A DNA stretch of 36,919 bases from a virus: positions 1 to 36,919 of IMG/VR virus record IMGVR_UViG_3300022707_000766, one strand, 5' to 3'. The notes under the pieces are model-generated. The model did not search any database and was not told the DNA's origin. It saw nothing but the letters and a program-made list of their open reading frames with translations. This document shows, in pieces, positions 6,081 through 12,119 of this stretch; the stretch's first letter is position 1; each line of letters starts with the position of its first letter. The position numbers and the translations under genes were made by a program.

Positions 6081-6362
6081 TTAAATCCAATAGCCTTTTC
6101 TATCAACTGTTCTTGGAGGTATTAATGATGGCCCACCTACTTTTTTAATTTCTTCTTTTTCTTCAAACATACTTTTGGGTGCCTTTTTAGCAACAGTTAC
6201 CATTGTCTCATCAAACCATTCACCTTTTGGTAGTGTCCCATCTTTGTTAATTGGCGGCTGTAAATAAACATTATCACAGCCAGTTAAATGTATTTGCCTA
6301 GAAGTCATCACTCCCTTAAATCCCGTAACTTTATCTTTCCCTGTATCACCCATTTCAATCAT
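6081..6362 (-). CDS. Unknown 93-residue protein
   Basis: I choose the ATG at 6362 because GGAG stands 7 bases before it (ATGGAGAAATTACATG) and the TTTTGACA junction lies just upstream. A longer frame to 6425 has no ribosome site and runs through structured element E4. The protein has a polar beta-like N-terminal half (KVTGFKGVMTSRQIHLTGC), then EEKEEIKKVGGPSLIPPRT. I do not recognise it. Confidence 0.58.
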   Translation of the reverse strand: MIEMGDTGKDKVTGFKGVMTSRQIHLTGCDNVYLQPPINKDGTLPKGEWFDETMVTVAKKAPKSMFEEKEEIKKVGGPSLIPPRTVDRKGYWI

Positions 6363-6401
6363 GTAATTTCTCCATTGTTTAGTGTTTATTGTCAAAATAT
6401 A

Positions 6402-6490
6402 GCGCCTGTCTTTCCAGGCTGTCATATGGTTTTAGGTCTGGGGTATTGGTCCCACTGGGTACAGGGTACGTCATAACCCCTACACCGAAA
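6402..6490 (-). other. GC-rich structured segment E4
   Basis: No gene seen. A hairpin GCCTG/CAGGC (6404-6419) lies just before TATATTTTGACA, and a larger fold pairs GGTCTGGGGT (6435-6444) imperfectly with AACCCCTACACC near 6475-6486. Unlike E2, E3 and E5 it follows a TAG stop and lacks the TTTATGGG left flank, so it may be a related or degenerate element. Confidence 0.35.
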
Positions 6491-6491
6491 T

Positions 6492-6701
6492 CTAGATATC
6501 ATAACCTTCAATTGGAATAGGGCCTTTAGGATGACAAACGCCATCAACTCCATGCCAATCTAAATTCTGCTTCATTGGCTTTCCAACCGCATTAATAAAA
6601 TTAGTTATTAATCTAGCCATTATAAAATCTGGCATGTCCCATTCATTTTCTATACAATGCTTATTAATTAATGATTGTAATTCCTTCTCAAAATCTTGCA
6701 T
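6492..6701 (-). CDS. Unknown 69-residue protein
   Basis: Helical N-terminal half (MQDFEKELQSLINKHCIENE), then NFINAVGKPMKQNLDWHGVDGVCHP. I do not recognise it. The start follows TTTTTGACATAAGGAG, the full junction motif, 5 bases from the ATG. The stop is TAG rather than the TGA of a junction, and E4 follows. Confidence 0.58.
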   Translation of the reverse strand: MQDFEKELQSLINKHCIENEWDMPDFIMARLITNFINAVGKPMKQNLDWHGVDGVCHPKGPIPIEGYDI

Positions 6702-6723
6702 TTTTACTCCTTATGTCAAAAAG

Positions 6724-6797
6724 TGGGCTTAGCCTGAGAGGTTGTATTCTCGAAGCACGAGACGGCATTTCCTCCCTCTCCCGTCAGGCTACGCCCA
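6724..6797 (-). other. GC-rich structured segment E5 (best small-RNA candidate)
   Basis: A 14-bp stem with one mismatch pairs TGGGCTTAGCCTGA (6724-6737) with TCAGGCTACGCCCA (6784-6797). Inside is a hairpin TCTCG/CGAGA (6748-6762). On the minus strand the right arm is followed by CTTTTT, so the whole resembles a terminator with a large apical domain or a compact RNA. The flanks are TTGACATTTATGGG and CCCACTTTTTGACATAAG. The ATG in the left flank opens only four codons, so coding is unlikely from there. Confidence 0.6.
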
Positions 6798-6803
6798 TAA
6801 ATG

Positions 6804-6908
6804 TCAACGAGCAGTACCTTTTGTAGGCCCGCCAACTAAATCCTTTTCTTCAATTTTTATGGTTTGCAGAACAGACCATCCTATACAATTGTCTGCTCTA
6901 GCAGTCAT
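6804..6908 (-). CDS. Possible 34-residue protein
   Basis: Frame from the ATG at 6908 to the TGA in CGTTGACATTTATG. The ribosome site is weak (AAAGAG about 14 bases away). The C-terminal part EEKDLVGGPTKGTAR vaguely recalls EEIKKVGGPS in the 6081-6362 product. Included because the gap fits and the stop falls exactly in the junction motif. Confidence 0.35.
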   Translation of the reverse strand: MTARADNCIGWSVLQTIKIEEKDLVGGPTKGTAR

Positions 6909-6926
6909 TGTTTTTTCACTTGCTCT

Positions 6927-7061
6927 TTAATCTAAAATATTCTTAAACTCTGAATGTTTTTCACAACTAAACCCCTCAGAGCCACAAGTTAAATAACGAC
7001 AACATTTATCTAACTGGCCTATTCTACATGTTTCGTTGATATACTTTCTTGGTATTTCCAT
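6927..7061 (-). CDS. Very small Cys-rich protein
   Basis: 44 codons read from the sequence, starting after CTTGACATAAGGAGAGTGT, a near-perfect junction and ribosome site. Five Cys residues (C12, C20, C21, C26 and C33) suggest a metal-binding or disulfide mini-protein. The function is unknown. Confidence 0.55.
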   Translation of the reverse strand: MEIPRKYINETCRIGQLDKCCRYLTCGSEGFSCEKHSEFKNILD

Positions 7062-7075
7062 ACACTCTCCTTATG

Positions 7076-7474
7076 TCAAGACTTGGAACTTTTCAAATTA
7101 TCATCAACCCATTTTCTCATTCTTACCCAACGCTGTTCAGGAGTTTCGCTTGAGTACTGATCATCATTTTCATATTCAATTTCCGCAGCCATTGATTGAG
7201 AAATACCAACTGCCCTACCTACCATTTCAGGGTCCTCATAGTCTATTGAATCCATATCTATACCCTTAGCTTTACAAAAAGAACCTATAGCACAAACTTC
7301 TCCTTTTTTATTAACCAGCTCATCACTAATTAATTTCTTCTCACTCATTCCATCTAAAGCTTCTGCAAGGCCTGCAAGAAATATCTGACCTCTTTTGCCA
7401 GCAATAGACCTCTCAACAGTACCCCTATAAAGTTCTAAAAACTCACAATCATCTGTATAGCCGCTTCTGCTCAT
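7076..7474 (-). CDS. Unknown 132-residue protein
   Basis: A largely helical soluble protein with an Arg/Lys-rich first half (FLELYRGTVERSIAGKRGQIFLAGLAEALDGM) and an acidic second half. The block GEVCAIGSFCKAKGIDMDSID followed by acidic segments and AVGISQSMAAEIEYENDD is typical of a phage family of unknown function that I have seen in other genomes but cannot name. GGAG stands 6-7 bases before the ATG. The longer leader from 7528 repeats that of 5212 and 8745. The stop is the TGA of CTTGACATAAGGAG. Confidence 0.65.
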   Translation of the reverse strand: MSRSGYTDDCEFLELYRGTVERSIAGKRGQIFLAGLAEALDGMSEKKLISDELVNKKGEVCAIGSFCKAKGIDMDSIDYEDPEMVGRAVGISQSMAAEIEYENDDQYSSETPEQRWVRMRKWVDDNLKSSKS

Positions 7475-7525
7475 GTTTTCTCCTATGTAATAAGTTCAAT
7501 TCAAACTCCTTAAATACTAAAATTG

Positions 7526-7669
7526 TCAATAAACGGGCATCTGCCTTGAATACTTCAGACCACACCGCTTGCATTTCTTATGAAAAAAATAATACTCACC
7601 AATTTCTCGTGGCGGATATGAAGAATCAATTACTATTTTATGGCCAAAAATTTTACAAATCCACTTCAC
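7526..7669 (-). CDS. Small zinc-binding protein, DUF1660-like pattern
   Basis: 47 codons with a GTG start at 7669, AGGAG 9 bases upstream. The N-terminus KWICKIFGHK followed by CKRCGLKY near residue 33 is the pattern of small phage CxFGH...CxRCG zinc proteins (DUF1660-like; family name from memory). The stop is the TGA of TATTGACAATTTTAG. Confidence 0.58.
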   Translation of the reverse strand: MKWICKIFGHKIVIDSSYPPREIGEYYFFHKKCKRCGLKYSRQMPVY

Positions 7670-7682
7670 CTATATACTCCTG

Positions 7683-7907
7683 TCAAAGACCCGATTTAAA
7701 CTTACACATCTTATGCATTTCTTTTAGTTGAGTTAGATTCTTTTTGGCTATGAGCTTTTCTAACTTGACCTCTTGAACTTTTATTACGAACAACACAAGA
7801 TCATCCATGTATTCAAGCACCGATCTTTTAAGCCAATCATAATCAGTGAAGCCAGATTTCTCATGCTTATCAAATATTTCTTTTATGCCTTTCTTACCGT
7901 TCATCAT
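7683..7907 (-). CDS. Unknown 74-residue helical protein
   Basis: Charged helical protein (SVLEYMDDLVLFVIKVQEVKLEKLIAKK), no recognised motif. AGAGG lies 4-7 bases before the ATG pair at 7907/7904. The stop TGA lies in TCTTTGACAGGAG, which provides the ribosome site of the next gene. Confidence 0.58.
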   Translation of the reverse strand: MMNGKKGIKEIFDKHEKSGFTDYDWLKRSVLEYMDDLVLFVIKVQEVKLEKLIAKKNLTQLKEMHKMCKFKSGL

Positions 7908-7930
7908 CTACCTCTACGAGAAATGTCAAA

Positions 7931-8095
7931 TTATCGAATAAGCCCTTTTATCGACTTCGTTTTTTCAAGTTCATCTATAAACTTTAACCAAAATTGTGCT
8001 TGAAGGTCTTTATCCATATCCTCTAGATATGCAGCTATTTTTCCAGCCAAGTTACTATCAACCCCTATTTTTATTAGGACTTCTTCTTTTGTCAT
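7931..8095 (-). CDS. Unknown 54-residue helical protein
   Basis: Read from the sequence. MTKEEVLIKIGVDSNLAGKI then AAYLEDMDKDLQAQFWLKFI predicts two or three helices. AGAGG is 10 bases before the ATG. The TAA stop is followed at once by TTTGACA. The function is unknown. Confidence 0.55.
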   Translation of the reverse strand: MTKEEVLIKIGVDSNLAGKIAAYLEDMDKDLQAQFWLKFIDELEKTKSIKGLIR

Positions 8096-8129
8096 TATTA
8101 CAAAACCTCTGCTTTAAAAGCGATTAATG

Positions 8130-8267
8130 TCAAAAATAAGAATGATATTTAATTCTTATAATAATTTTAGCTATCCATAGCGGTATCCATTTGATTACTT
8201 CACAGTCTACTTGATCAAAATACCAATGACTGTCAGTCTCAATGTAACTATATAAATCTTTCCTCAT
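8130..8267 (-). CDS. Small protein with one hydrophobic helix
   Basis: 45 codons from the ATG at 8267; AAGGA of TTTTGACAAAGGACG stands 6 bases upstream. The C-terminal half (VIKWIPLWIAKIIIRIKYH) is amphipathic and could insert in the membrane. Its segment TDSHW matches TerL residues near 148, and the 15 bases encoding it are identical, possibly by chance. Ends with the TGA of TTTTTGACATTAATC. Confidence 0.52.
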   Translation of the reverse strand: MRKDLYSYIETDSHWYFDQVDCEVIKWIPLWIAKIIIRIKYHSYF

Positions 8268-8279
8268 ATGCGTCCTTTG

Positions 8280-8486
8280 TCAAAACTTAGTCGTCGTTCT
8301 ATCTTTATTACAAATAATAAGTATTTGTTCGTACTTATAATCATTCCTATCTGAAAAATTTGTTAACATTGGGCGTTTTGATGACCGACAATTATAAACT
8401 TTATGACATTTAGAAAGATCAATAGTCGTTCCATTAAGTCCTTGCGGGCCACACAATAATATTAATGCTGAAATTAATTCACTCAT
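8280..8486 (-). CDS. Unknown 68-residue protein
   Basis: Hydrophobic N-terminus (MSELISALILLCGPQGLNGT), perhaps a signal or amphipathic helix, then a Cys-containing polar part. I choose the ATG at 8486, 7 bases after GGAG in TTTTGACATAAGGAGAACGG; GTG at 8489 is the alternative. I do not recognise the product. The stop is the TGA of GTTTTGACAAAGGAC. Confidence 0.58.
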   Translation of the reverse strand: MSELISALILLCGPQGLNGTTIDLSKCHKVYNCRSSKRPMLTNFSDRNDYKYEQILIICNKDRTTTKF

Positions 8487-8502
8487 CACCGTTCTCCTTA
8501 TG

Positions 8503-8745
8503 TCAAAATTCGGGCCTCAACAATTCCCAAAAATCAATTTTCTCTTTACTTATAGGTACGAACCTAGCAGGCATAGTCAGGCCACATCCATGATCTGACA
8601 TTGTTACGCCCCTATAGCCCGGAATAGCGATAGGCACATCAAACTCAAATTTGTCACCACAAGTAGGACATTCAACTTTCTCTAAATCAATATCATATCG
8701 CTTTGCCCATTCTTTGATATCAACTATAGGTCTTAATTCGCTCAT
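8503..8745 (-). CDS. Zinc-ribbon-like 80-residue protein
   Basis: Residues 26-29 are CPTC (VECPTCGDKFEFDVP) and HGCG follows near residue 52, a possible zinc site. The N-terminus VDIKEWAKRYDIDLEKV is helical. The leader, TTGACAATTTCCGTATTTAG and onward, is one of three related long leaders. GAAAGGA lies before the ATG. The function is unknown. Confidence 0.6.
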   Translation of the reverse strand: MSELRPIVDIKEWAKRYDIDLEKVECPTCGDKFEFDVPIAIPGYRGVTMSDHGCGLTMPARFVPISKEKIDFWELLRPEF

Positions 8746-8784
8746 ATATTCCTTTCAAACTCACTTCGCTAAATACGGAAATTG

Positions 8785-9036
8785 TCAAGATTCAGCACTC
8801 TTAATGGTTACACGTATTAATTCACCAATTTTTGAATGATCACCTTGATGATGTTTCTCAACACGTTTTAAAACTAACACCATTCTATCAATAACTTTTT
8901 GTTGCTCATCCCATGCTTCCTTCGGAAGGGCCATTGCATAATTTCTTATTTGAGTATATCGGCGGCGCTTCCAGCATGGATGAATATTTCCACCTCTTAA
9001 AAACCACCAGGAGCTCCACCTTGTATTCATCAGCAT
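8785..9036 (-). CDS. Unknown 83-residue basic protein
   Basis: Very basic Trp/Arg-rich first third (TRWSSWWFLRGGNIHPCWKR), then helices (DEQQKVIDRMVLVLKRVEKHHQ). The leader TTTTTGAAAGG with ATTACATTATG is identical to that of the gene at 4609, far away in the array. I do not recognise it; nucleic-acid binding would fit the charge. Confidence 0.55.
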   Translation of the reverse strand: MLMNTRWSSWWFLRGGNIHPCWKRRRYTQIRNYAMALPKEAWDEQQKVIDRMVLVLKRVEKHHQGDHSKIGELIRVTIKSAES

Positions 9037-9073
9037 AATGTAATCCTTTCAAAAACTCCGGTTTATGTGTCAA

Positions 9074-9232
9074 CTAGTCGAATCCGACTAACCATGAATA
9101 AGATATAGGCATTAATATCATACTCCAATGTTTAGTTATCCCCCACTTCCAAGGCTGAAGTCTCCAGTTGTTATAGGGGTCATAAGTTACATGCCAAAAC
9201 AAAACCCTAATTATTATCCCTCGCTTTTTCAT
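9074..9232 (-). CDS. Small Trp-rich protein
   Basis: 52 codons from the ATG at 9232, preceded by AGGA. Six Trp residues in 52 (PYNNWRLQPWKWGITKHW and around it) and a hydrophobic C-terminus suggest a membrane-associated peptide. The TAG stop is followed directly by TTGACA. The function is unknown. Confidence 0.52.
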   Translation of the reverse strand: MKKRGIIIRVLFWHVTYDPYNNWRLQPWKWGITKHWSMILMPISYSWLVGFD

Positions 9233-9257
9233 ATCTATTCCTGCAATTTGCCGCTAT

Positions 9258-9295
9258 AGGTATATCTACACAATATTGTAGTTATATCTATACCT
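9258..9295. other. Imperfect palindrome upstream of Trp-rich gene
   Basis: AGGTATA/TATACCT (9258-9264, 9289-9295) and CTACA/TGTAG (9266-9270, 9277-9281) are nested in an AT-rich stretch between two small genes. It could be an RNA hairpin with an internal bulge or a protein-binding site. Nothing else is seen in this spacer. Confidence 0.4.
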
Positions 9296-9302
9296 AGTTA
9301 TG

Positions 9303-9515
9303 TCAAAGACCCGAAATTTCTTTTAATTTACGCTCGAAGTTAGTAATGCAATCTAATTCTAATCCCATATTTGATGAATAACAAAAATTTATATATTTAT
9401 AATGTTCTTGTAGAAAAATAATTAATTTATCTACATCTTTTTTGCAGGTACAAGGTTTTCCAACATCATATAAATTGCAACAAGACCAAGATTTTATTTG
9501 TTGTATTAAATTCAT
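9303..9515 (-). CDS. Unknown 70-residue Cys-containing protein
   Basis: SWSCCNLYDVGKPCTCKKD (residues 9-27) has four Cys in a tight cluster, as in a zinc knuckle, followed by helices. The ending EISGL and TGA in TTTGACATAAC resembles the end of the gene at 7683 (KSGL). GAGGA precedes the ATG with rather long spacing. Confidence 0.55.
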   Translation of the reverse strand: MNLIQQIKSWSCCNLYDVGKPCTCKKDVDKLIIFLQEHYKYINFCYSSNMGLELDCITNFERKLKEISGL

Positions 9516-9541
9516 CTTTTAATGTCTATCCTCGTAATTTA

Positions 9542-9679
9542 TCAAAACCCAGTAACCAACTTAAATCCTAAAACACACCCGCCCATTATTGCCCCAATGG
9601 TAAACGTCACGAGACCACACATAATAATAATCCATATTATTGGGAATAAATCTTTAAATAATGTACGTAAAAAATTCAA
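9542..9679 (-). CDS. Small single-pass membrane protein
   Basis: 45 codons with a TTG start at 9679, AAGGAG 8 bases upstream. Residues 12-39 (LFPIIWIIIMCGLVTFTIGA onward) form one long hydrophobic helix. It could be a toxin-like or holin-like micro-protein, but nothing specific shows this. It ends TTTTGATAA. Confidence 0.52.
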   Translation of the reverse strand: MNFLRTLFKDLFPIIWIIIMCGLVTFTIGAIMGGCVLGFKLVTGF

Positions 9680-9712
9680 CTCAACTACTCCTTAAGTGAC
9701 TAATGTCAAAAC

Positions 9713-9844
9713 CTAGCGGTCATAACTCCAATAGCTATCACACGCCTGGCAATCCATAACAATCCTTTTTGGATTAGTAGAAACATTTACAAAGGCATTG
9801 TGTTTATGTAGCCACATACCTAGTTTTGCTAAAAGTTTTTCCAT
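9713..9844 (-). CDS. Small protein with CxxC motif
   Basis: 43 codons from the ATG at 9844, preceded by AAGGGA. MEKLLAKLGMWLHKHNAFVN then CQACDSYWSYDR; a single CQAC pair plus His residues could bind metal. The TAG stop is followed by GTTTTGACA. The function is unknown. Confidence 0.5.
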   Translation of the reverse strand: MEKLLAKLGMWLHKHNAFVNVSTNPKRIVMDCQACDSYWSYDR

Positions 9845-9856
9845 ATTTATCCCTTG

Positions 9857-10093
9857 TCAAATTATAGCTATCACTTCTACTCTAGCGTTAACAAATGAAA
9901 ATGGCAGCAAAGTAAAAGGTCCGCTCTCTGTATTAGCTATGGCCCAAAAATCAGGATCTTTAGGTAACCAAACAATTTTACCTAATGATTTATTATTATT
10001 CATAAGCCGTTCACCAGGGTTATCATATAAATGAAGCTTTCTGCCAAGTGCAATCGCACCAGTCTTTTTACTCATCAATACATACTCTTTCAT
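9857..10093 (-). CDS. Unknown 78-residue protein
   Basis: I choose the ATG at 10093, with AAGGA five bases upstream; a start at 10123 overlapping the previous stop (ATGA) is possible and would add 10 residues. The protein is beta-rich (KIVWLPKDPDFWAIANTESG, then PFTLLPFSFVNARVEVIAII). I do not recognise it. It marks the high-coordinate end of the TTTGACA-linked array: its stop TGA lies in AATTTGACAAGGGAT. Confidence 0.6.
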   Translation of the reverse strand: MKEYVLMSKKTGAIALGRKLHLYDNPGERLMNNNKSLGKIVWLPKDPDFWAIANTESGPFTLLPFSFVNARVEVIAII

Positions 10094-10119
10094 ATGTTTC
10101 CTTTTTAATTTATTTGTTT

Positions 10120-10314
10120 TCATTTCTTAACTTCGCATTTAATATAATCCCATCTTTTTTCATAAATTCCGTTGAAATTAATGAAATGTATTTCAAGCTT
10201 AGGATCTTTAGAATCTTTCCATACAGCGATATAAAATTCTTTTATATTTTCTTTTTTTATTTGCTTCAGTTTTTCTCTTTCGCTTTTTAATCTTCCAGAA
10301 TTGCATTGACCCAT
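10120..10314 (-). CDS. Unknown 64-residue basic protein
   Basis: Lys-rich helix (LKSEREKLKQIKKENIKEFY) followed by beta strands (IAVWKDSKDPKLEIHFINF). Resembles a small single-domain DNA- or protein-binding factor, not identified. AGGAG stands 6 bases before the ATG. It follows the RusA gene after 8 bases in the same operon. Confidence 0.58.
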   Translation of the reverse strand: MGQCNSGRLKSEREKLKQIKKENIKEFYIAVWKDSKDPKLEIHFINFNGIYEKRWDYIKCEVKK

Positions 10315-10322
10315 GTTTTCTC

Positions 10323-10697
10323 CTATCCGTTAGTTACTATGATTTTAATGTGCCCCTTTCTAGGGGAGCATTTTTCCCATTTGTATTTTGGAATTCCTAT
10401 AACGCTTTGCGTATCGTCAATTATGATTTTAGCTACCACCAAACCGTCCACCACATGCTTGAATGAGGACACCAGCCCATCGTAGTCAGGTTCTTTGGAT
10501 GAGTGCCGGGTCAATGTAAGCATCGCACTTTGAAGCGGCTCTACGGGCCTCTGATTATATACATACCGCGTTATTAATAGTTTCCATTGTCGCGCGTGTC
10601 CATGCTTGCGTGTCCAGTTTCCACGCAATAATTCATTCATCATTAGCGGTAAACCTGGGATTGTTAATTCTAATAAATATTCATTATCTTTTTTCAT
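10323..10697 (-). CDS. rusA: RusA-family Holliday junction resolvase
   Basis: A 124-residue endonuclease that cuts Holliday junctions during phage recombination and replication. Family marks: a strand with the PGLPL motif and an RGNW segment near the start, then PDYDGLVSSFKHVVDGL (Asp71, Asp73, Lys80) and IIIDDTQSVIG (Asp94, Asp95), the acidic residues and Lys that form the metal site of RusA. The length is normal for the family. The ATG at 10697 overlaps the TGA of the zinc-protein gene upstream (ATGA), so I prefer it to the TTG at 10703. Together with ERF and Gp157 it makes a recombination module. Confidence 0.85.
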   Translation of the reverse strand: MKKDNEYLLELTIPGLPLMMNELLRGNWTRKHGHARQWKLLITRYVYNQRPVEPLQSAMLTLTRHSSKEPDYDGLVSSFKHVVDGLVVAKIIIDDTQSVIGIPKYKWEKCSPRKGHIKIIVTNG

Positions 10698-10888
10698 AAA
10701 CAACCGGCTATCGCTTTGTTTTGATTTCTATCTAAAGAAACACATTGCGAACAAACATTTTCAGATTTAACTCTCATATTGAATTTTCTACCACACTTGA
10801 AACATTTTGCTTTTGTTCTACAGCTTCTACATTGCCCTGACCAATGCTGCACTTTAACTTCACACGTTGTGCATTTATCTAAATACAT
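10694..10888 (-). CDS. Small double zinc-ribbon protein
   Basis: 64 residues with four CxxC pairs: CTTC (6), CRSC (20), CFKCG (29) and CSQC (46), enough for two zinc sites, with a basic middle. GGGGGAG precedes the ATG. It overlaps the RusA gene by 4 bases. A DNA-associated role in the replication module is plausible but unproven. Confidence 0.68.
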   Translation of the reverse strand: MYLDKCTTCEVKVQHWSGQCRSCRTKAKCFKCGRKFNMRVKSENVCSQCVSLDRNQNKAIAGCL

Positions 10889-10905
10889 TACTCCCCCTGT
10901 TTTGC

Positions 10906-11394
10906 TTATTTTATTTCTGTATTCCAGATCTCTTTTGATTTATGCATATGGCGAGCATATGTTTTGCACCAAAGATCCCAAGACCCCTTATTTTTAATTT
11001 TTAAATATGGATGATTAACTATTGTATATTTTGACGTGTACATTGGCAGACCCCAATCATCCCTACAATTACAATTGCATTGCATAGCAAGTGATTCAAC
11101 TTGAGAGTGCTCCGCTTTTACAAAGACAACTCCAGTATCTAAACATTTAGAGCACATTGATACAGGCTCATACTTTTGACTGGAAGTGCTTTGTTTTAAA
11201 TAACTTTGCGCTCTTGCCTTGAATCCAATTACTCTTACAGGTGTTTCAGATTCCACAATAGATATAATTATAAATTCAAATTCTGTTAATGATAACTCGT
11301 TCACATAACTATAAATCATTTCCAATTCACCTAGATTGTAGGTGTTAGGTCTAAAATATTTTTGCATTATTACAGCGTATTCGTTTTTCTGCAT
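10906..11394 (-). CDS. Unknown Cys-containing protein next to replication initiator
   Basis: 162 residues: a helical N-terminal 70, then a Cys-rich centre (CSKCLDTGVVFVK near residue 81, CNCNC near 105) like the CxxCxxTG zinc fingers of DnaJ-type or loader proteins, then a polar C-terminus. Its ATG overlaps the stop of the initiator gene (TAATG), implying coupled translation. By position it could be a helicase loader or replication accessory, but no Walker motif is present, so it is not a DnaC-type ATPase. Confidence 0.6.
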   Translation of the reverse strand: MQKNEYAVIMQKYFRPNTYNLGELEMIYSYVNELSLTEFEFIIISIVESETPVRVIGFKARAQSYLKQSTSSQKYEPVSMCSKCLDTGVVFVKAEHSQVESLAMQCNCNCRDDWGLPMYTSKYTIVNHPYLKIKNKGSWDLWCKTYARHMHKSKEIWNTEIK

Positions 11395-12119
11395 TACACA
11401 CCTCTTAAAAATTTAGAATAATTATCTTCATTTTTAAATTTTGTCTTACCTGCATTTTCATCAATAAACTCACGCCAATAAAATCCACTTCGCCAAGTTC
11501 CTAAAAAAGTCTCAAAAGATTGTTTAGGCGTTTTCCAGGAATTATTTTTTAAATGTATCGCATAATTTTCTATAGCTTTACACAATAATTCAAATGCTTT
11601 TTGCGTTTTGATTTGAGCATTGAATCGAGATTTTGCTTTTTGACCTTCAGTCGATATCACAGAATCCTTAAATAATTTTAACGCATGTGCATAATCGTAT
11701 TTTGACTCCTTTGTATTTATACTCTTTTCTTTACTCTTCTCTTTCTCTTCTCTAGTGGAAACTTTCTTGCTTTTAACTTGCAAGTTCTTAATGTGATTGT
11801 CTCGTATTTCCAATAGTTTAGGAAAATAGATTGTACATGCATTGTCTACACAATGAAAATTATAGAGCCCCCACTGGTGCCCATTGTTCAGCCATTGTTC
11901 GGCGGAAGTTAGCCGATAGTACCTCAATCTTCTGGTTAATGTTCTTAGATGTAGATTAAATTTTGGCTCATTTCCGTCCCATTTTTCAGCCAATAATTCG
12001 ACTAATAACCAATATCTGGCTAGTCCCTCAAGCCCATATTTGTCCATTAATTGATTGAGTTTTTCAGATTCACTTGCGTTGCAATAATGCTTAAACCATT
12101 TCAAATTAAATCCCCTCAT
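11394..12119 (-). CDS. Replication initiator-like protein (DUF4373 / Lin1244-type N-terminus)
   Basis: 241 residues. The N-terminus KWFKHYCNASESEKLNQLMD followed by KYGLEGLARYWLLVELLAEK is the conserved winged-helix pattern of the Lin1244/Lin1753 (DUF4373) domain found in phage replication initiators. A Lys/Glu-rich linker (about 122-140) leads to a DnaD-like helical C-terminus with FLGTWRSGFYWREFIDEN. It probably binds the phage origin and recruits the host helicase. The ATG at 12119 has a poor ribosome site; a TTG at 12104, 7 bases after GAGGGG and giving the family-like start MKWFKH, is a strong alternative. An origin may lie within or near this gene. Confidence 0.75.
   Translation of the reverse strand: MRGFNLKWFKHYCNASESEKLNQLMDKYGLEGLARYWLLVELLAEKWDGNEPKFNLHLRTLTRRLRYYRLTSAEQWLNNGHQWGLYNFHCVDNACTIYFPKLLEIRDNHIKNLQVKSKKVSTREEKEKSKEKSINTKESKYDYAHALKLFKDSVISTEGQKAKSRFNAQIKTQKAFELLCKAIENYAIHLKNNSWKTPKQSFETFLGTWRSGFYWREFIDENAGKTKFKNEDNYSKFLRGV

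Noticed and set aside
6081-6425. Longer start at 6425 for the 6081 gene
   Set aside because: The extra 21 codons run through hairpin E4 and the TTTTGACA junction and lack a ribosome site, whereas the ATG at 6362 follows GGAG at good spacing.
4662-6797. tRNA genes in the GC-rich segments
   Set aside because: The lengths and stems look superficially tRNA-like, but no D-arm/anticodon/T-arm set with a TTC-type T loop and 3' acceptor pairing could be built on either strand.
4117-9862. TTGACA copies as ordinary sigma70 promoters for each small gene
   Set aside because: In the junctions inspected, no TATAAT-like box lies 16-18 bases downstream; that position usually falls inside the next gene's start. 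A -35-only activated promoter is not excluded, but the motif tracks stop codons too closely to be only a promoter.
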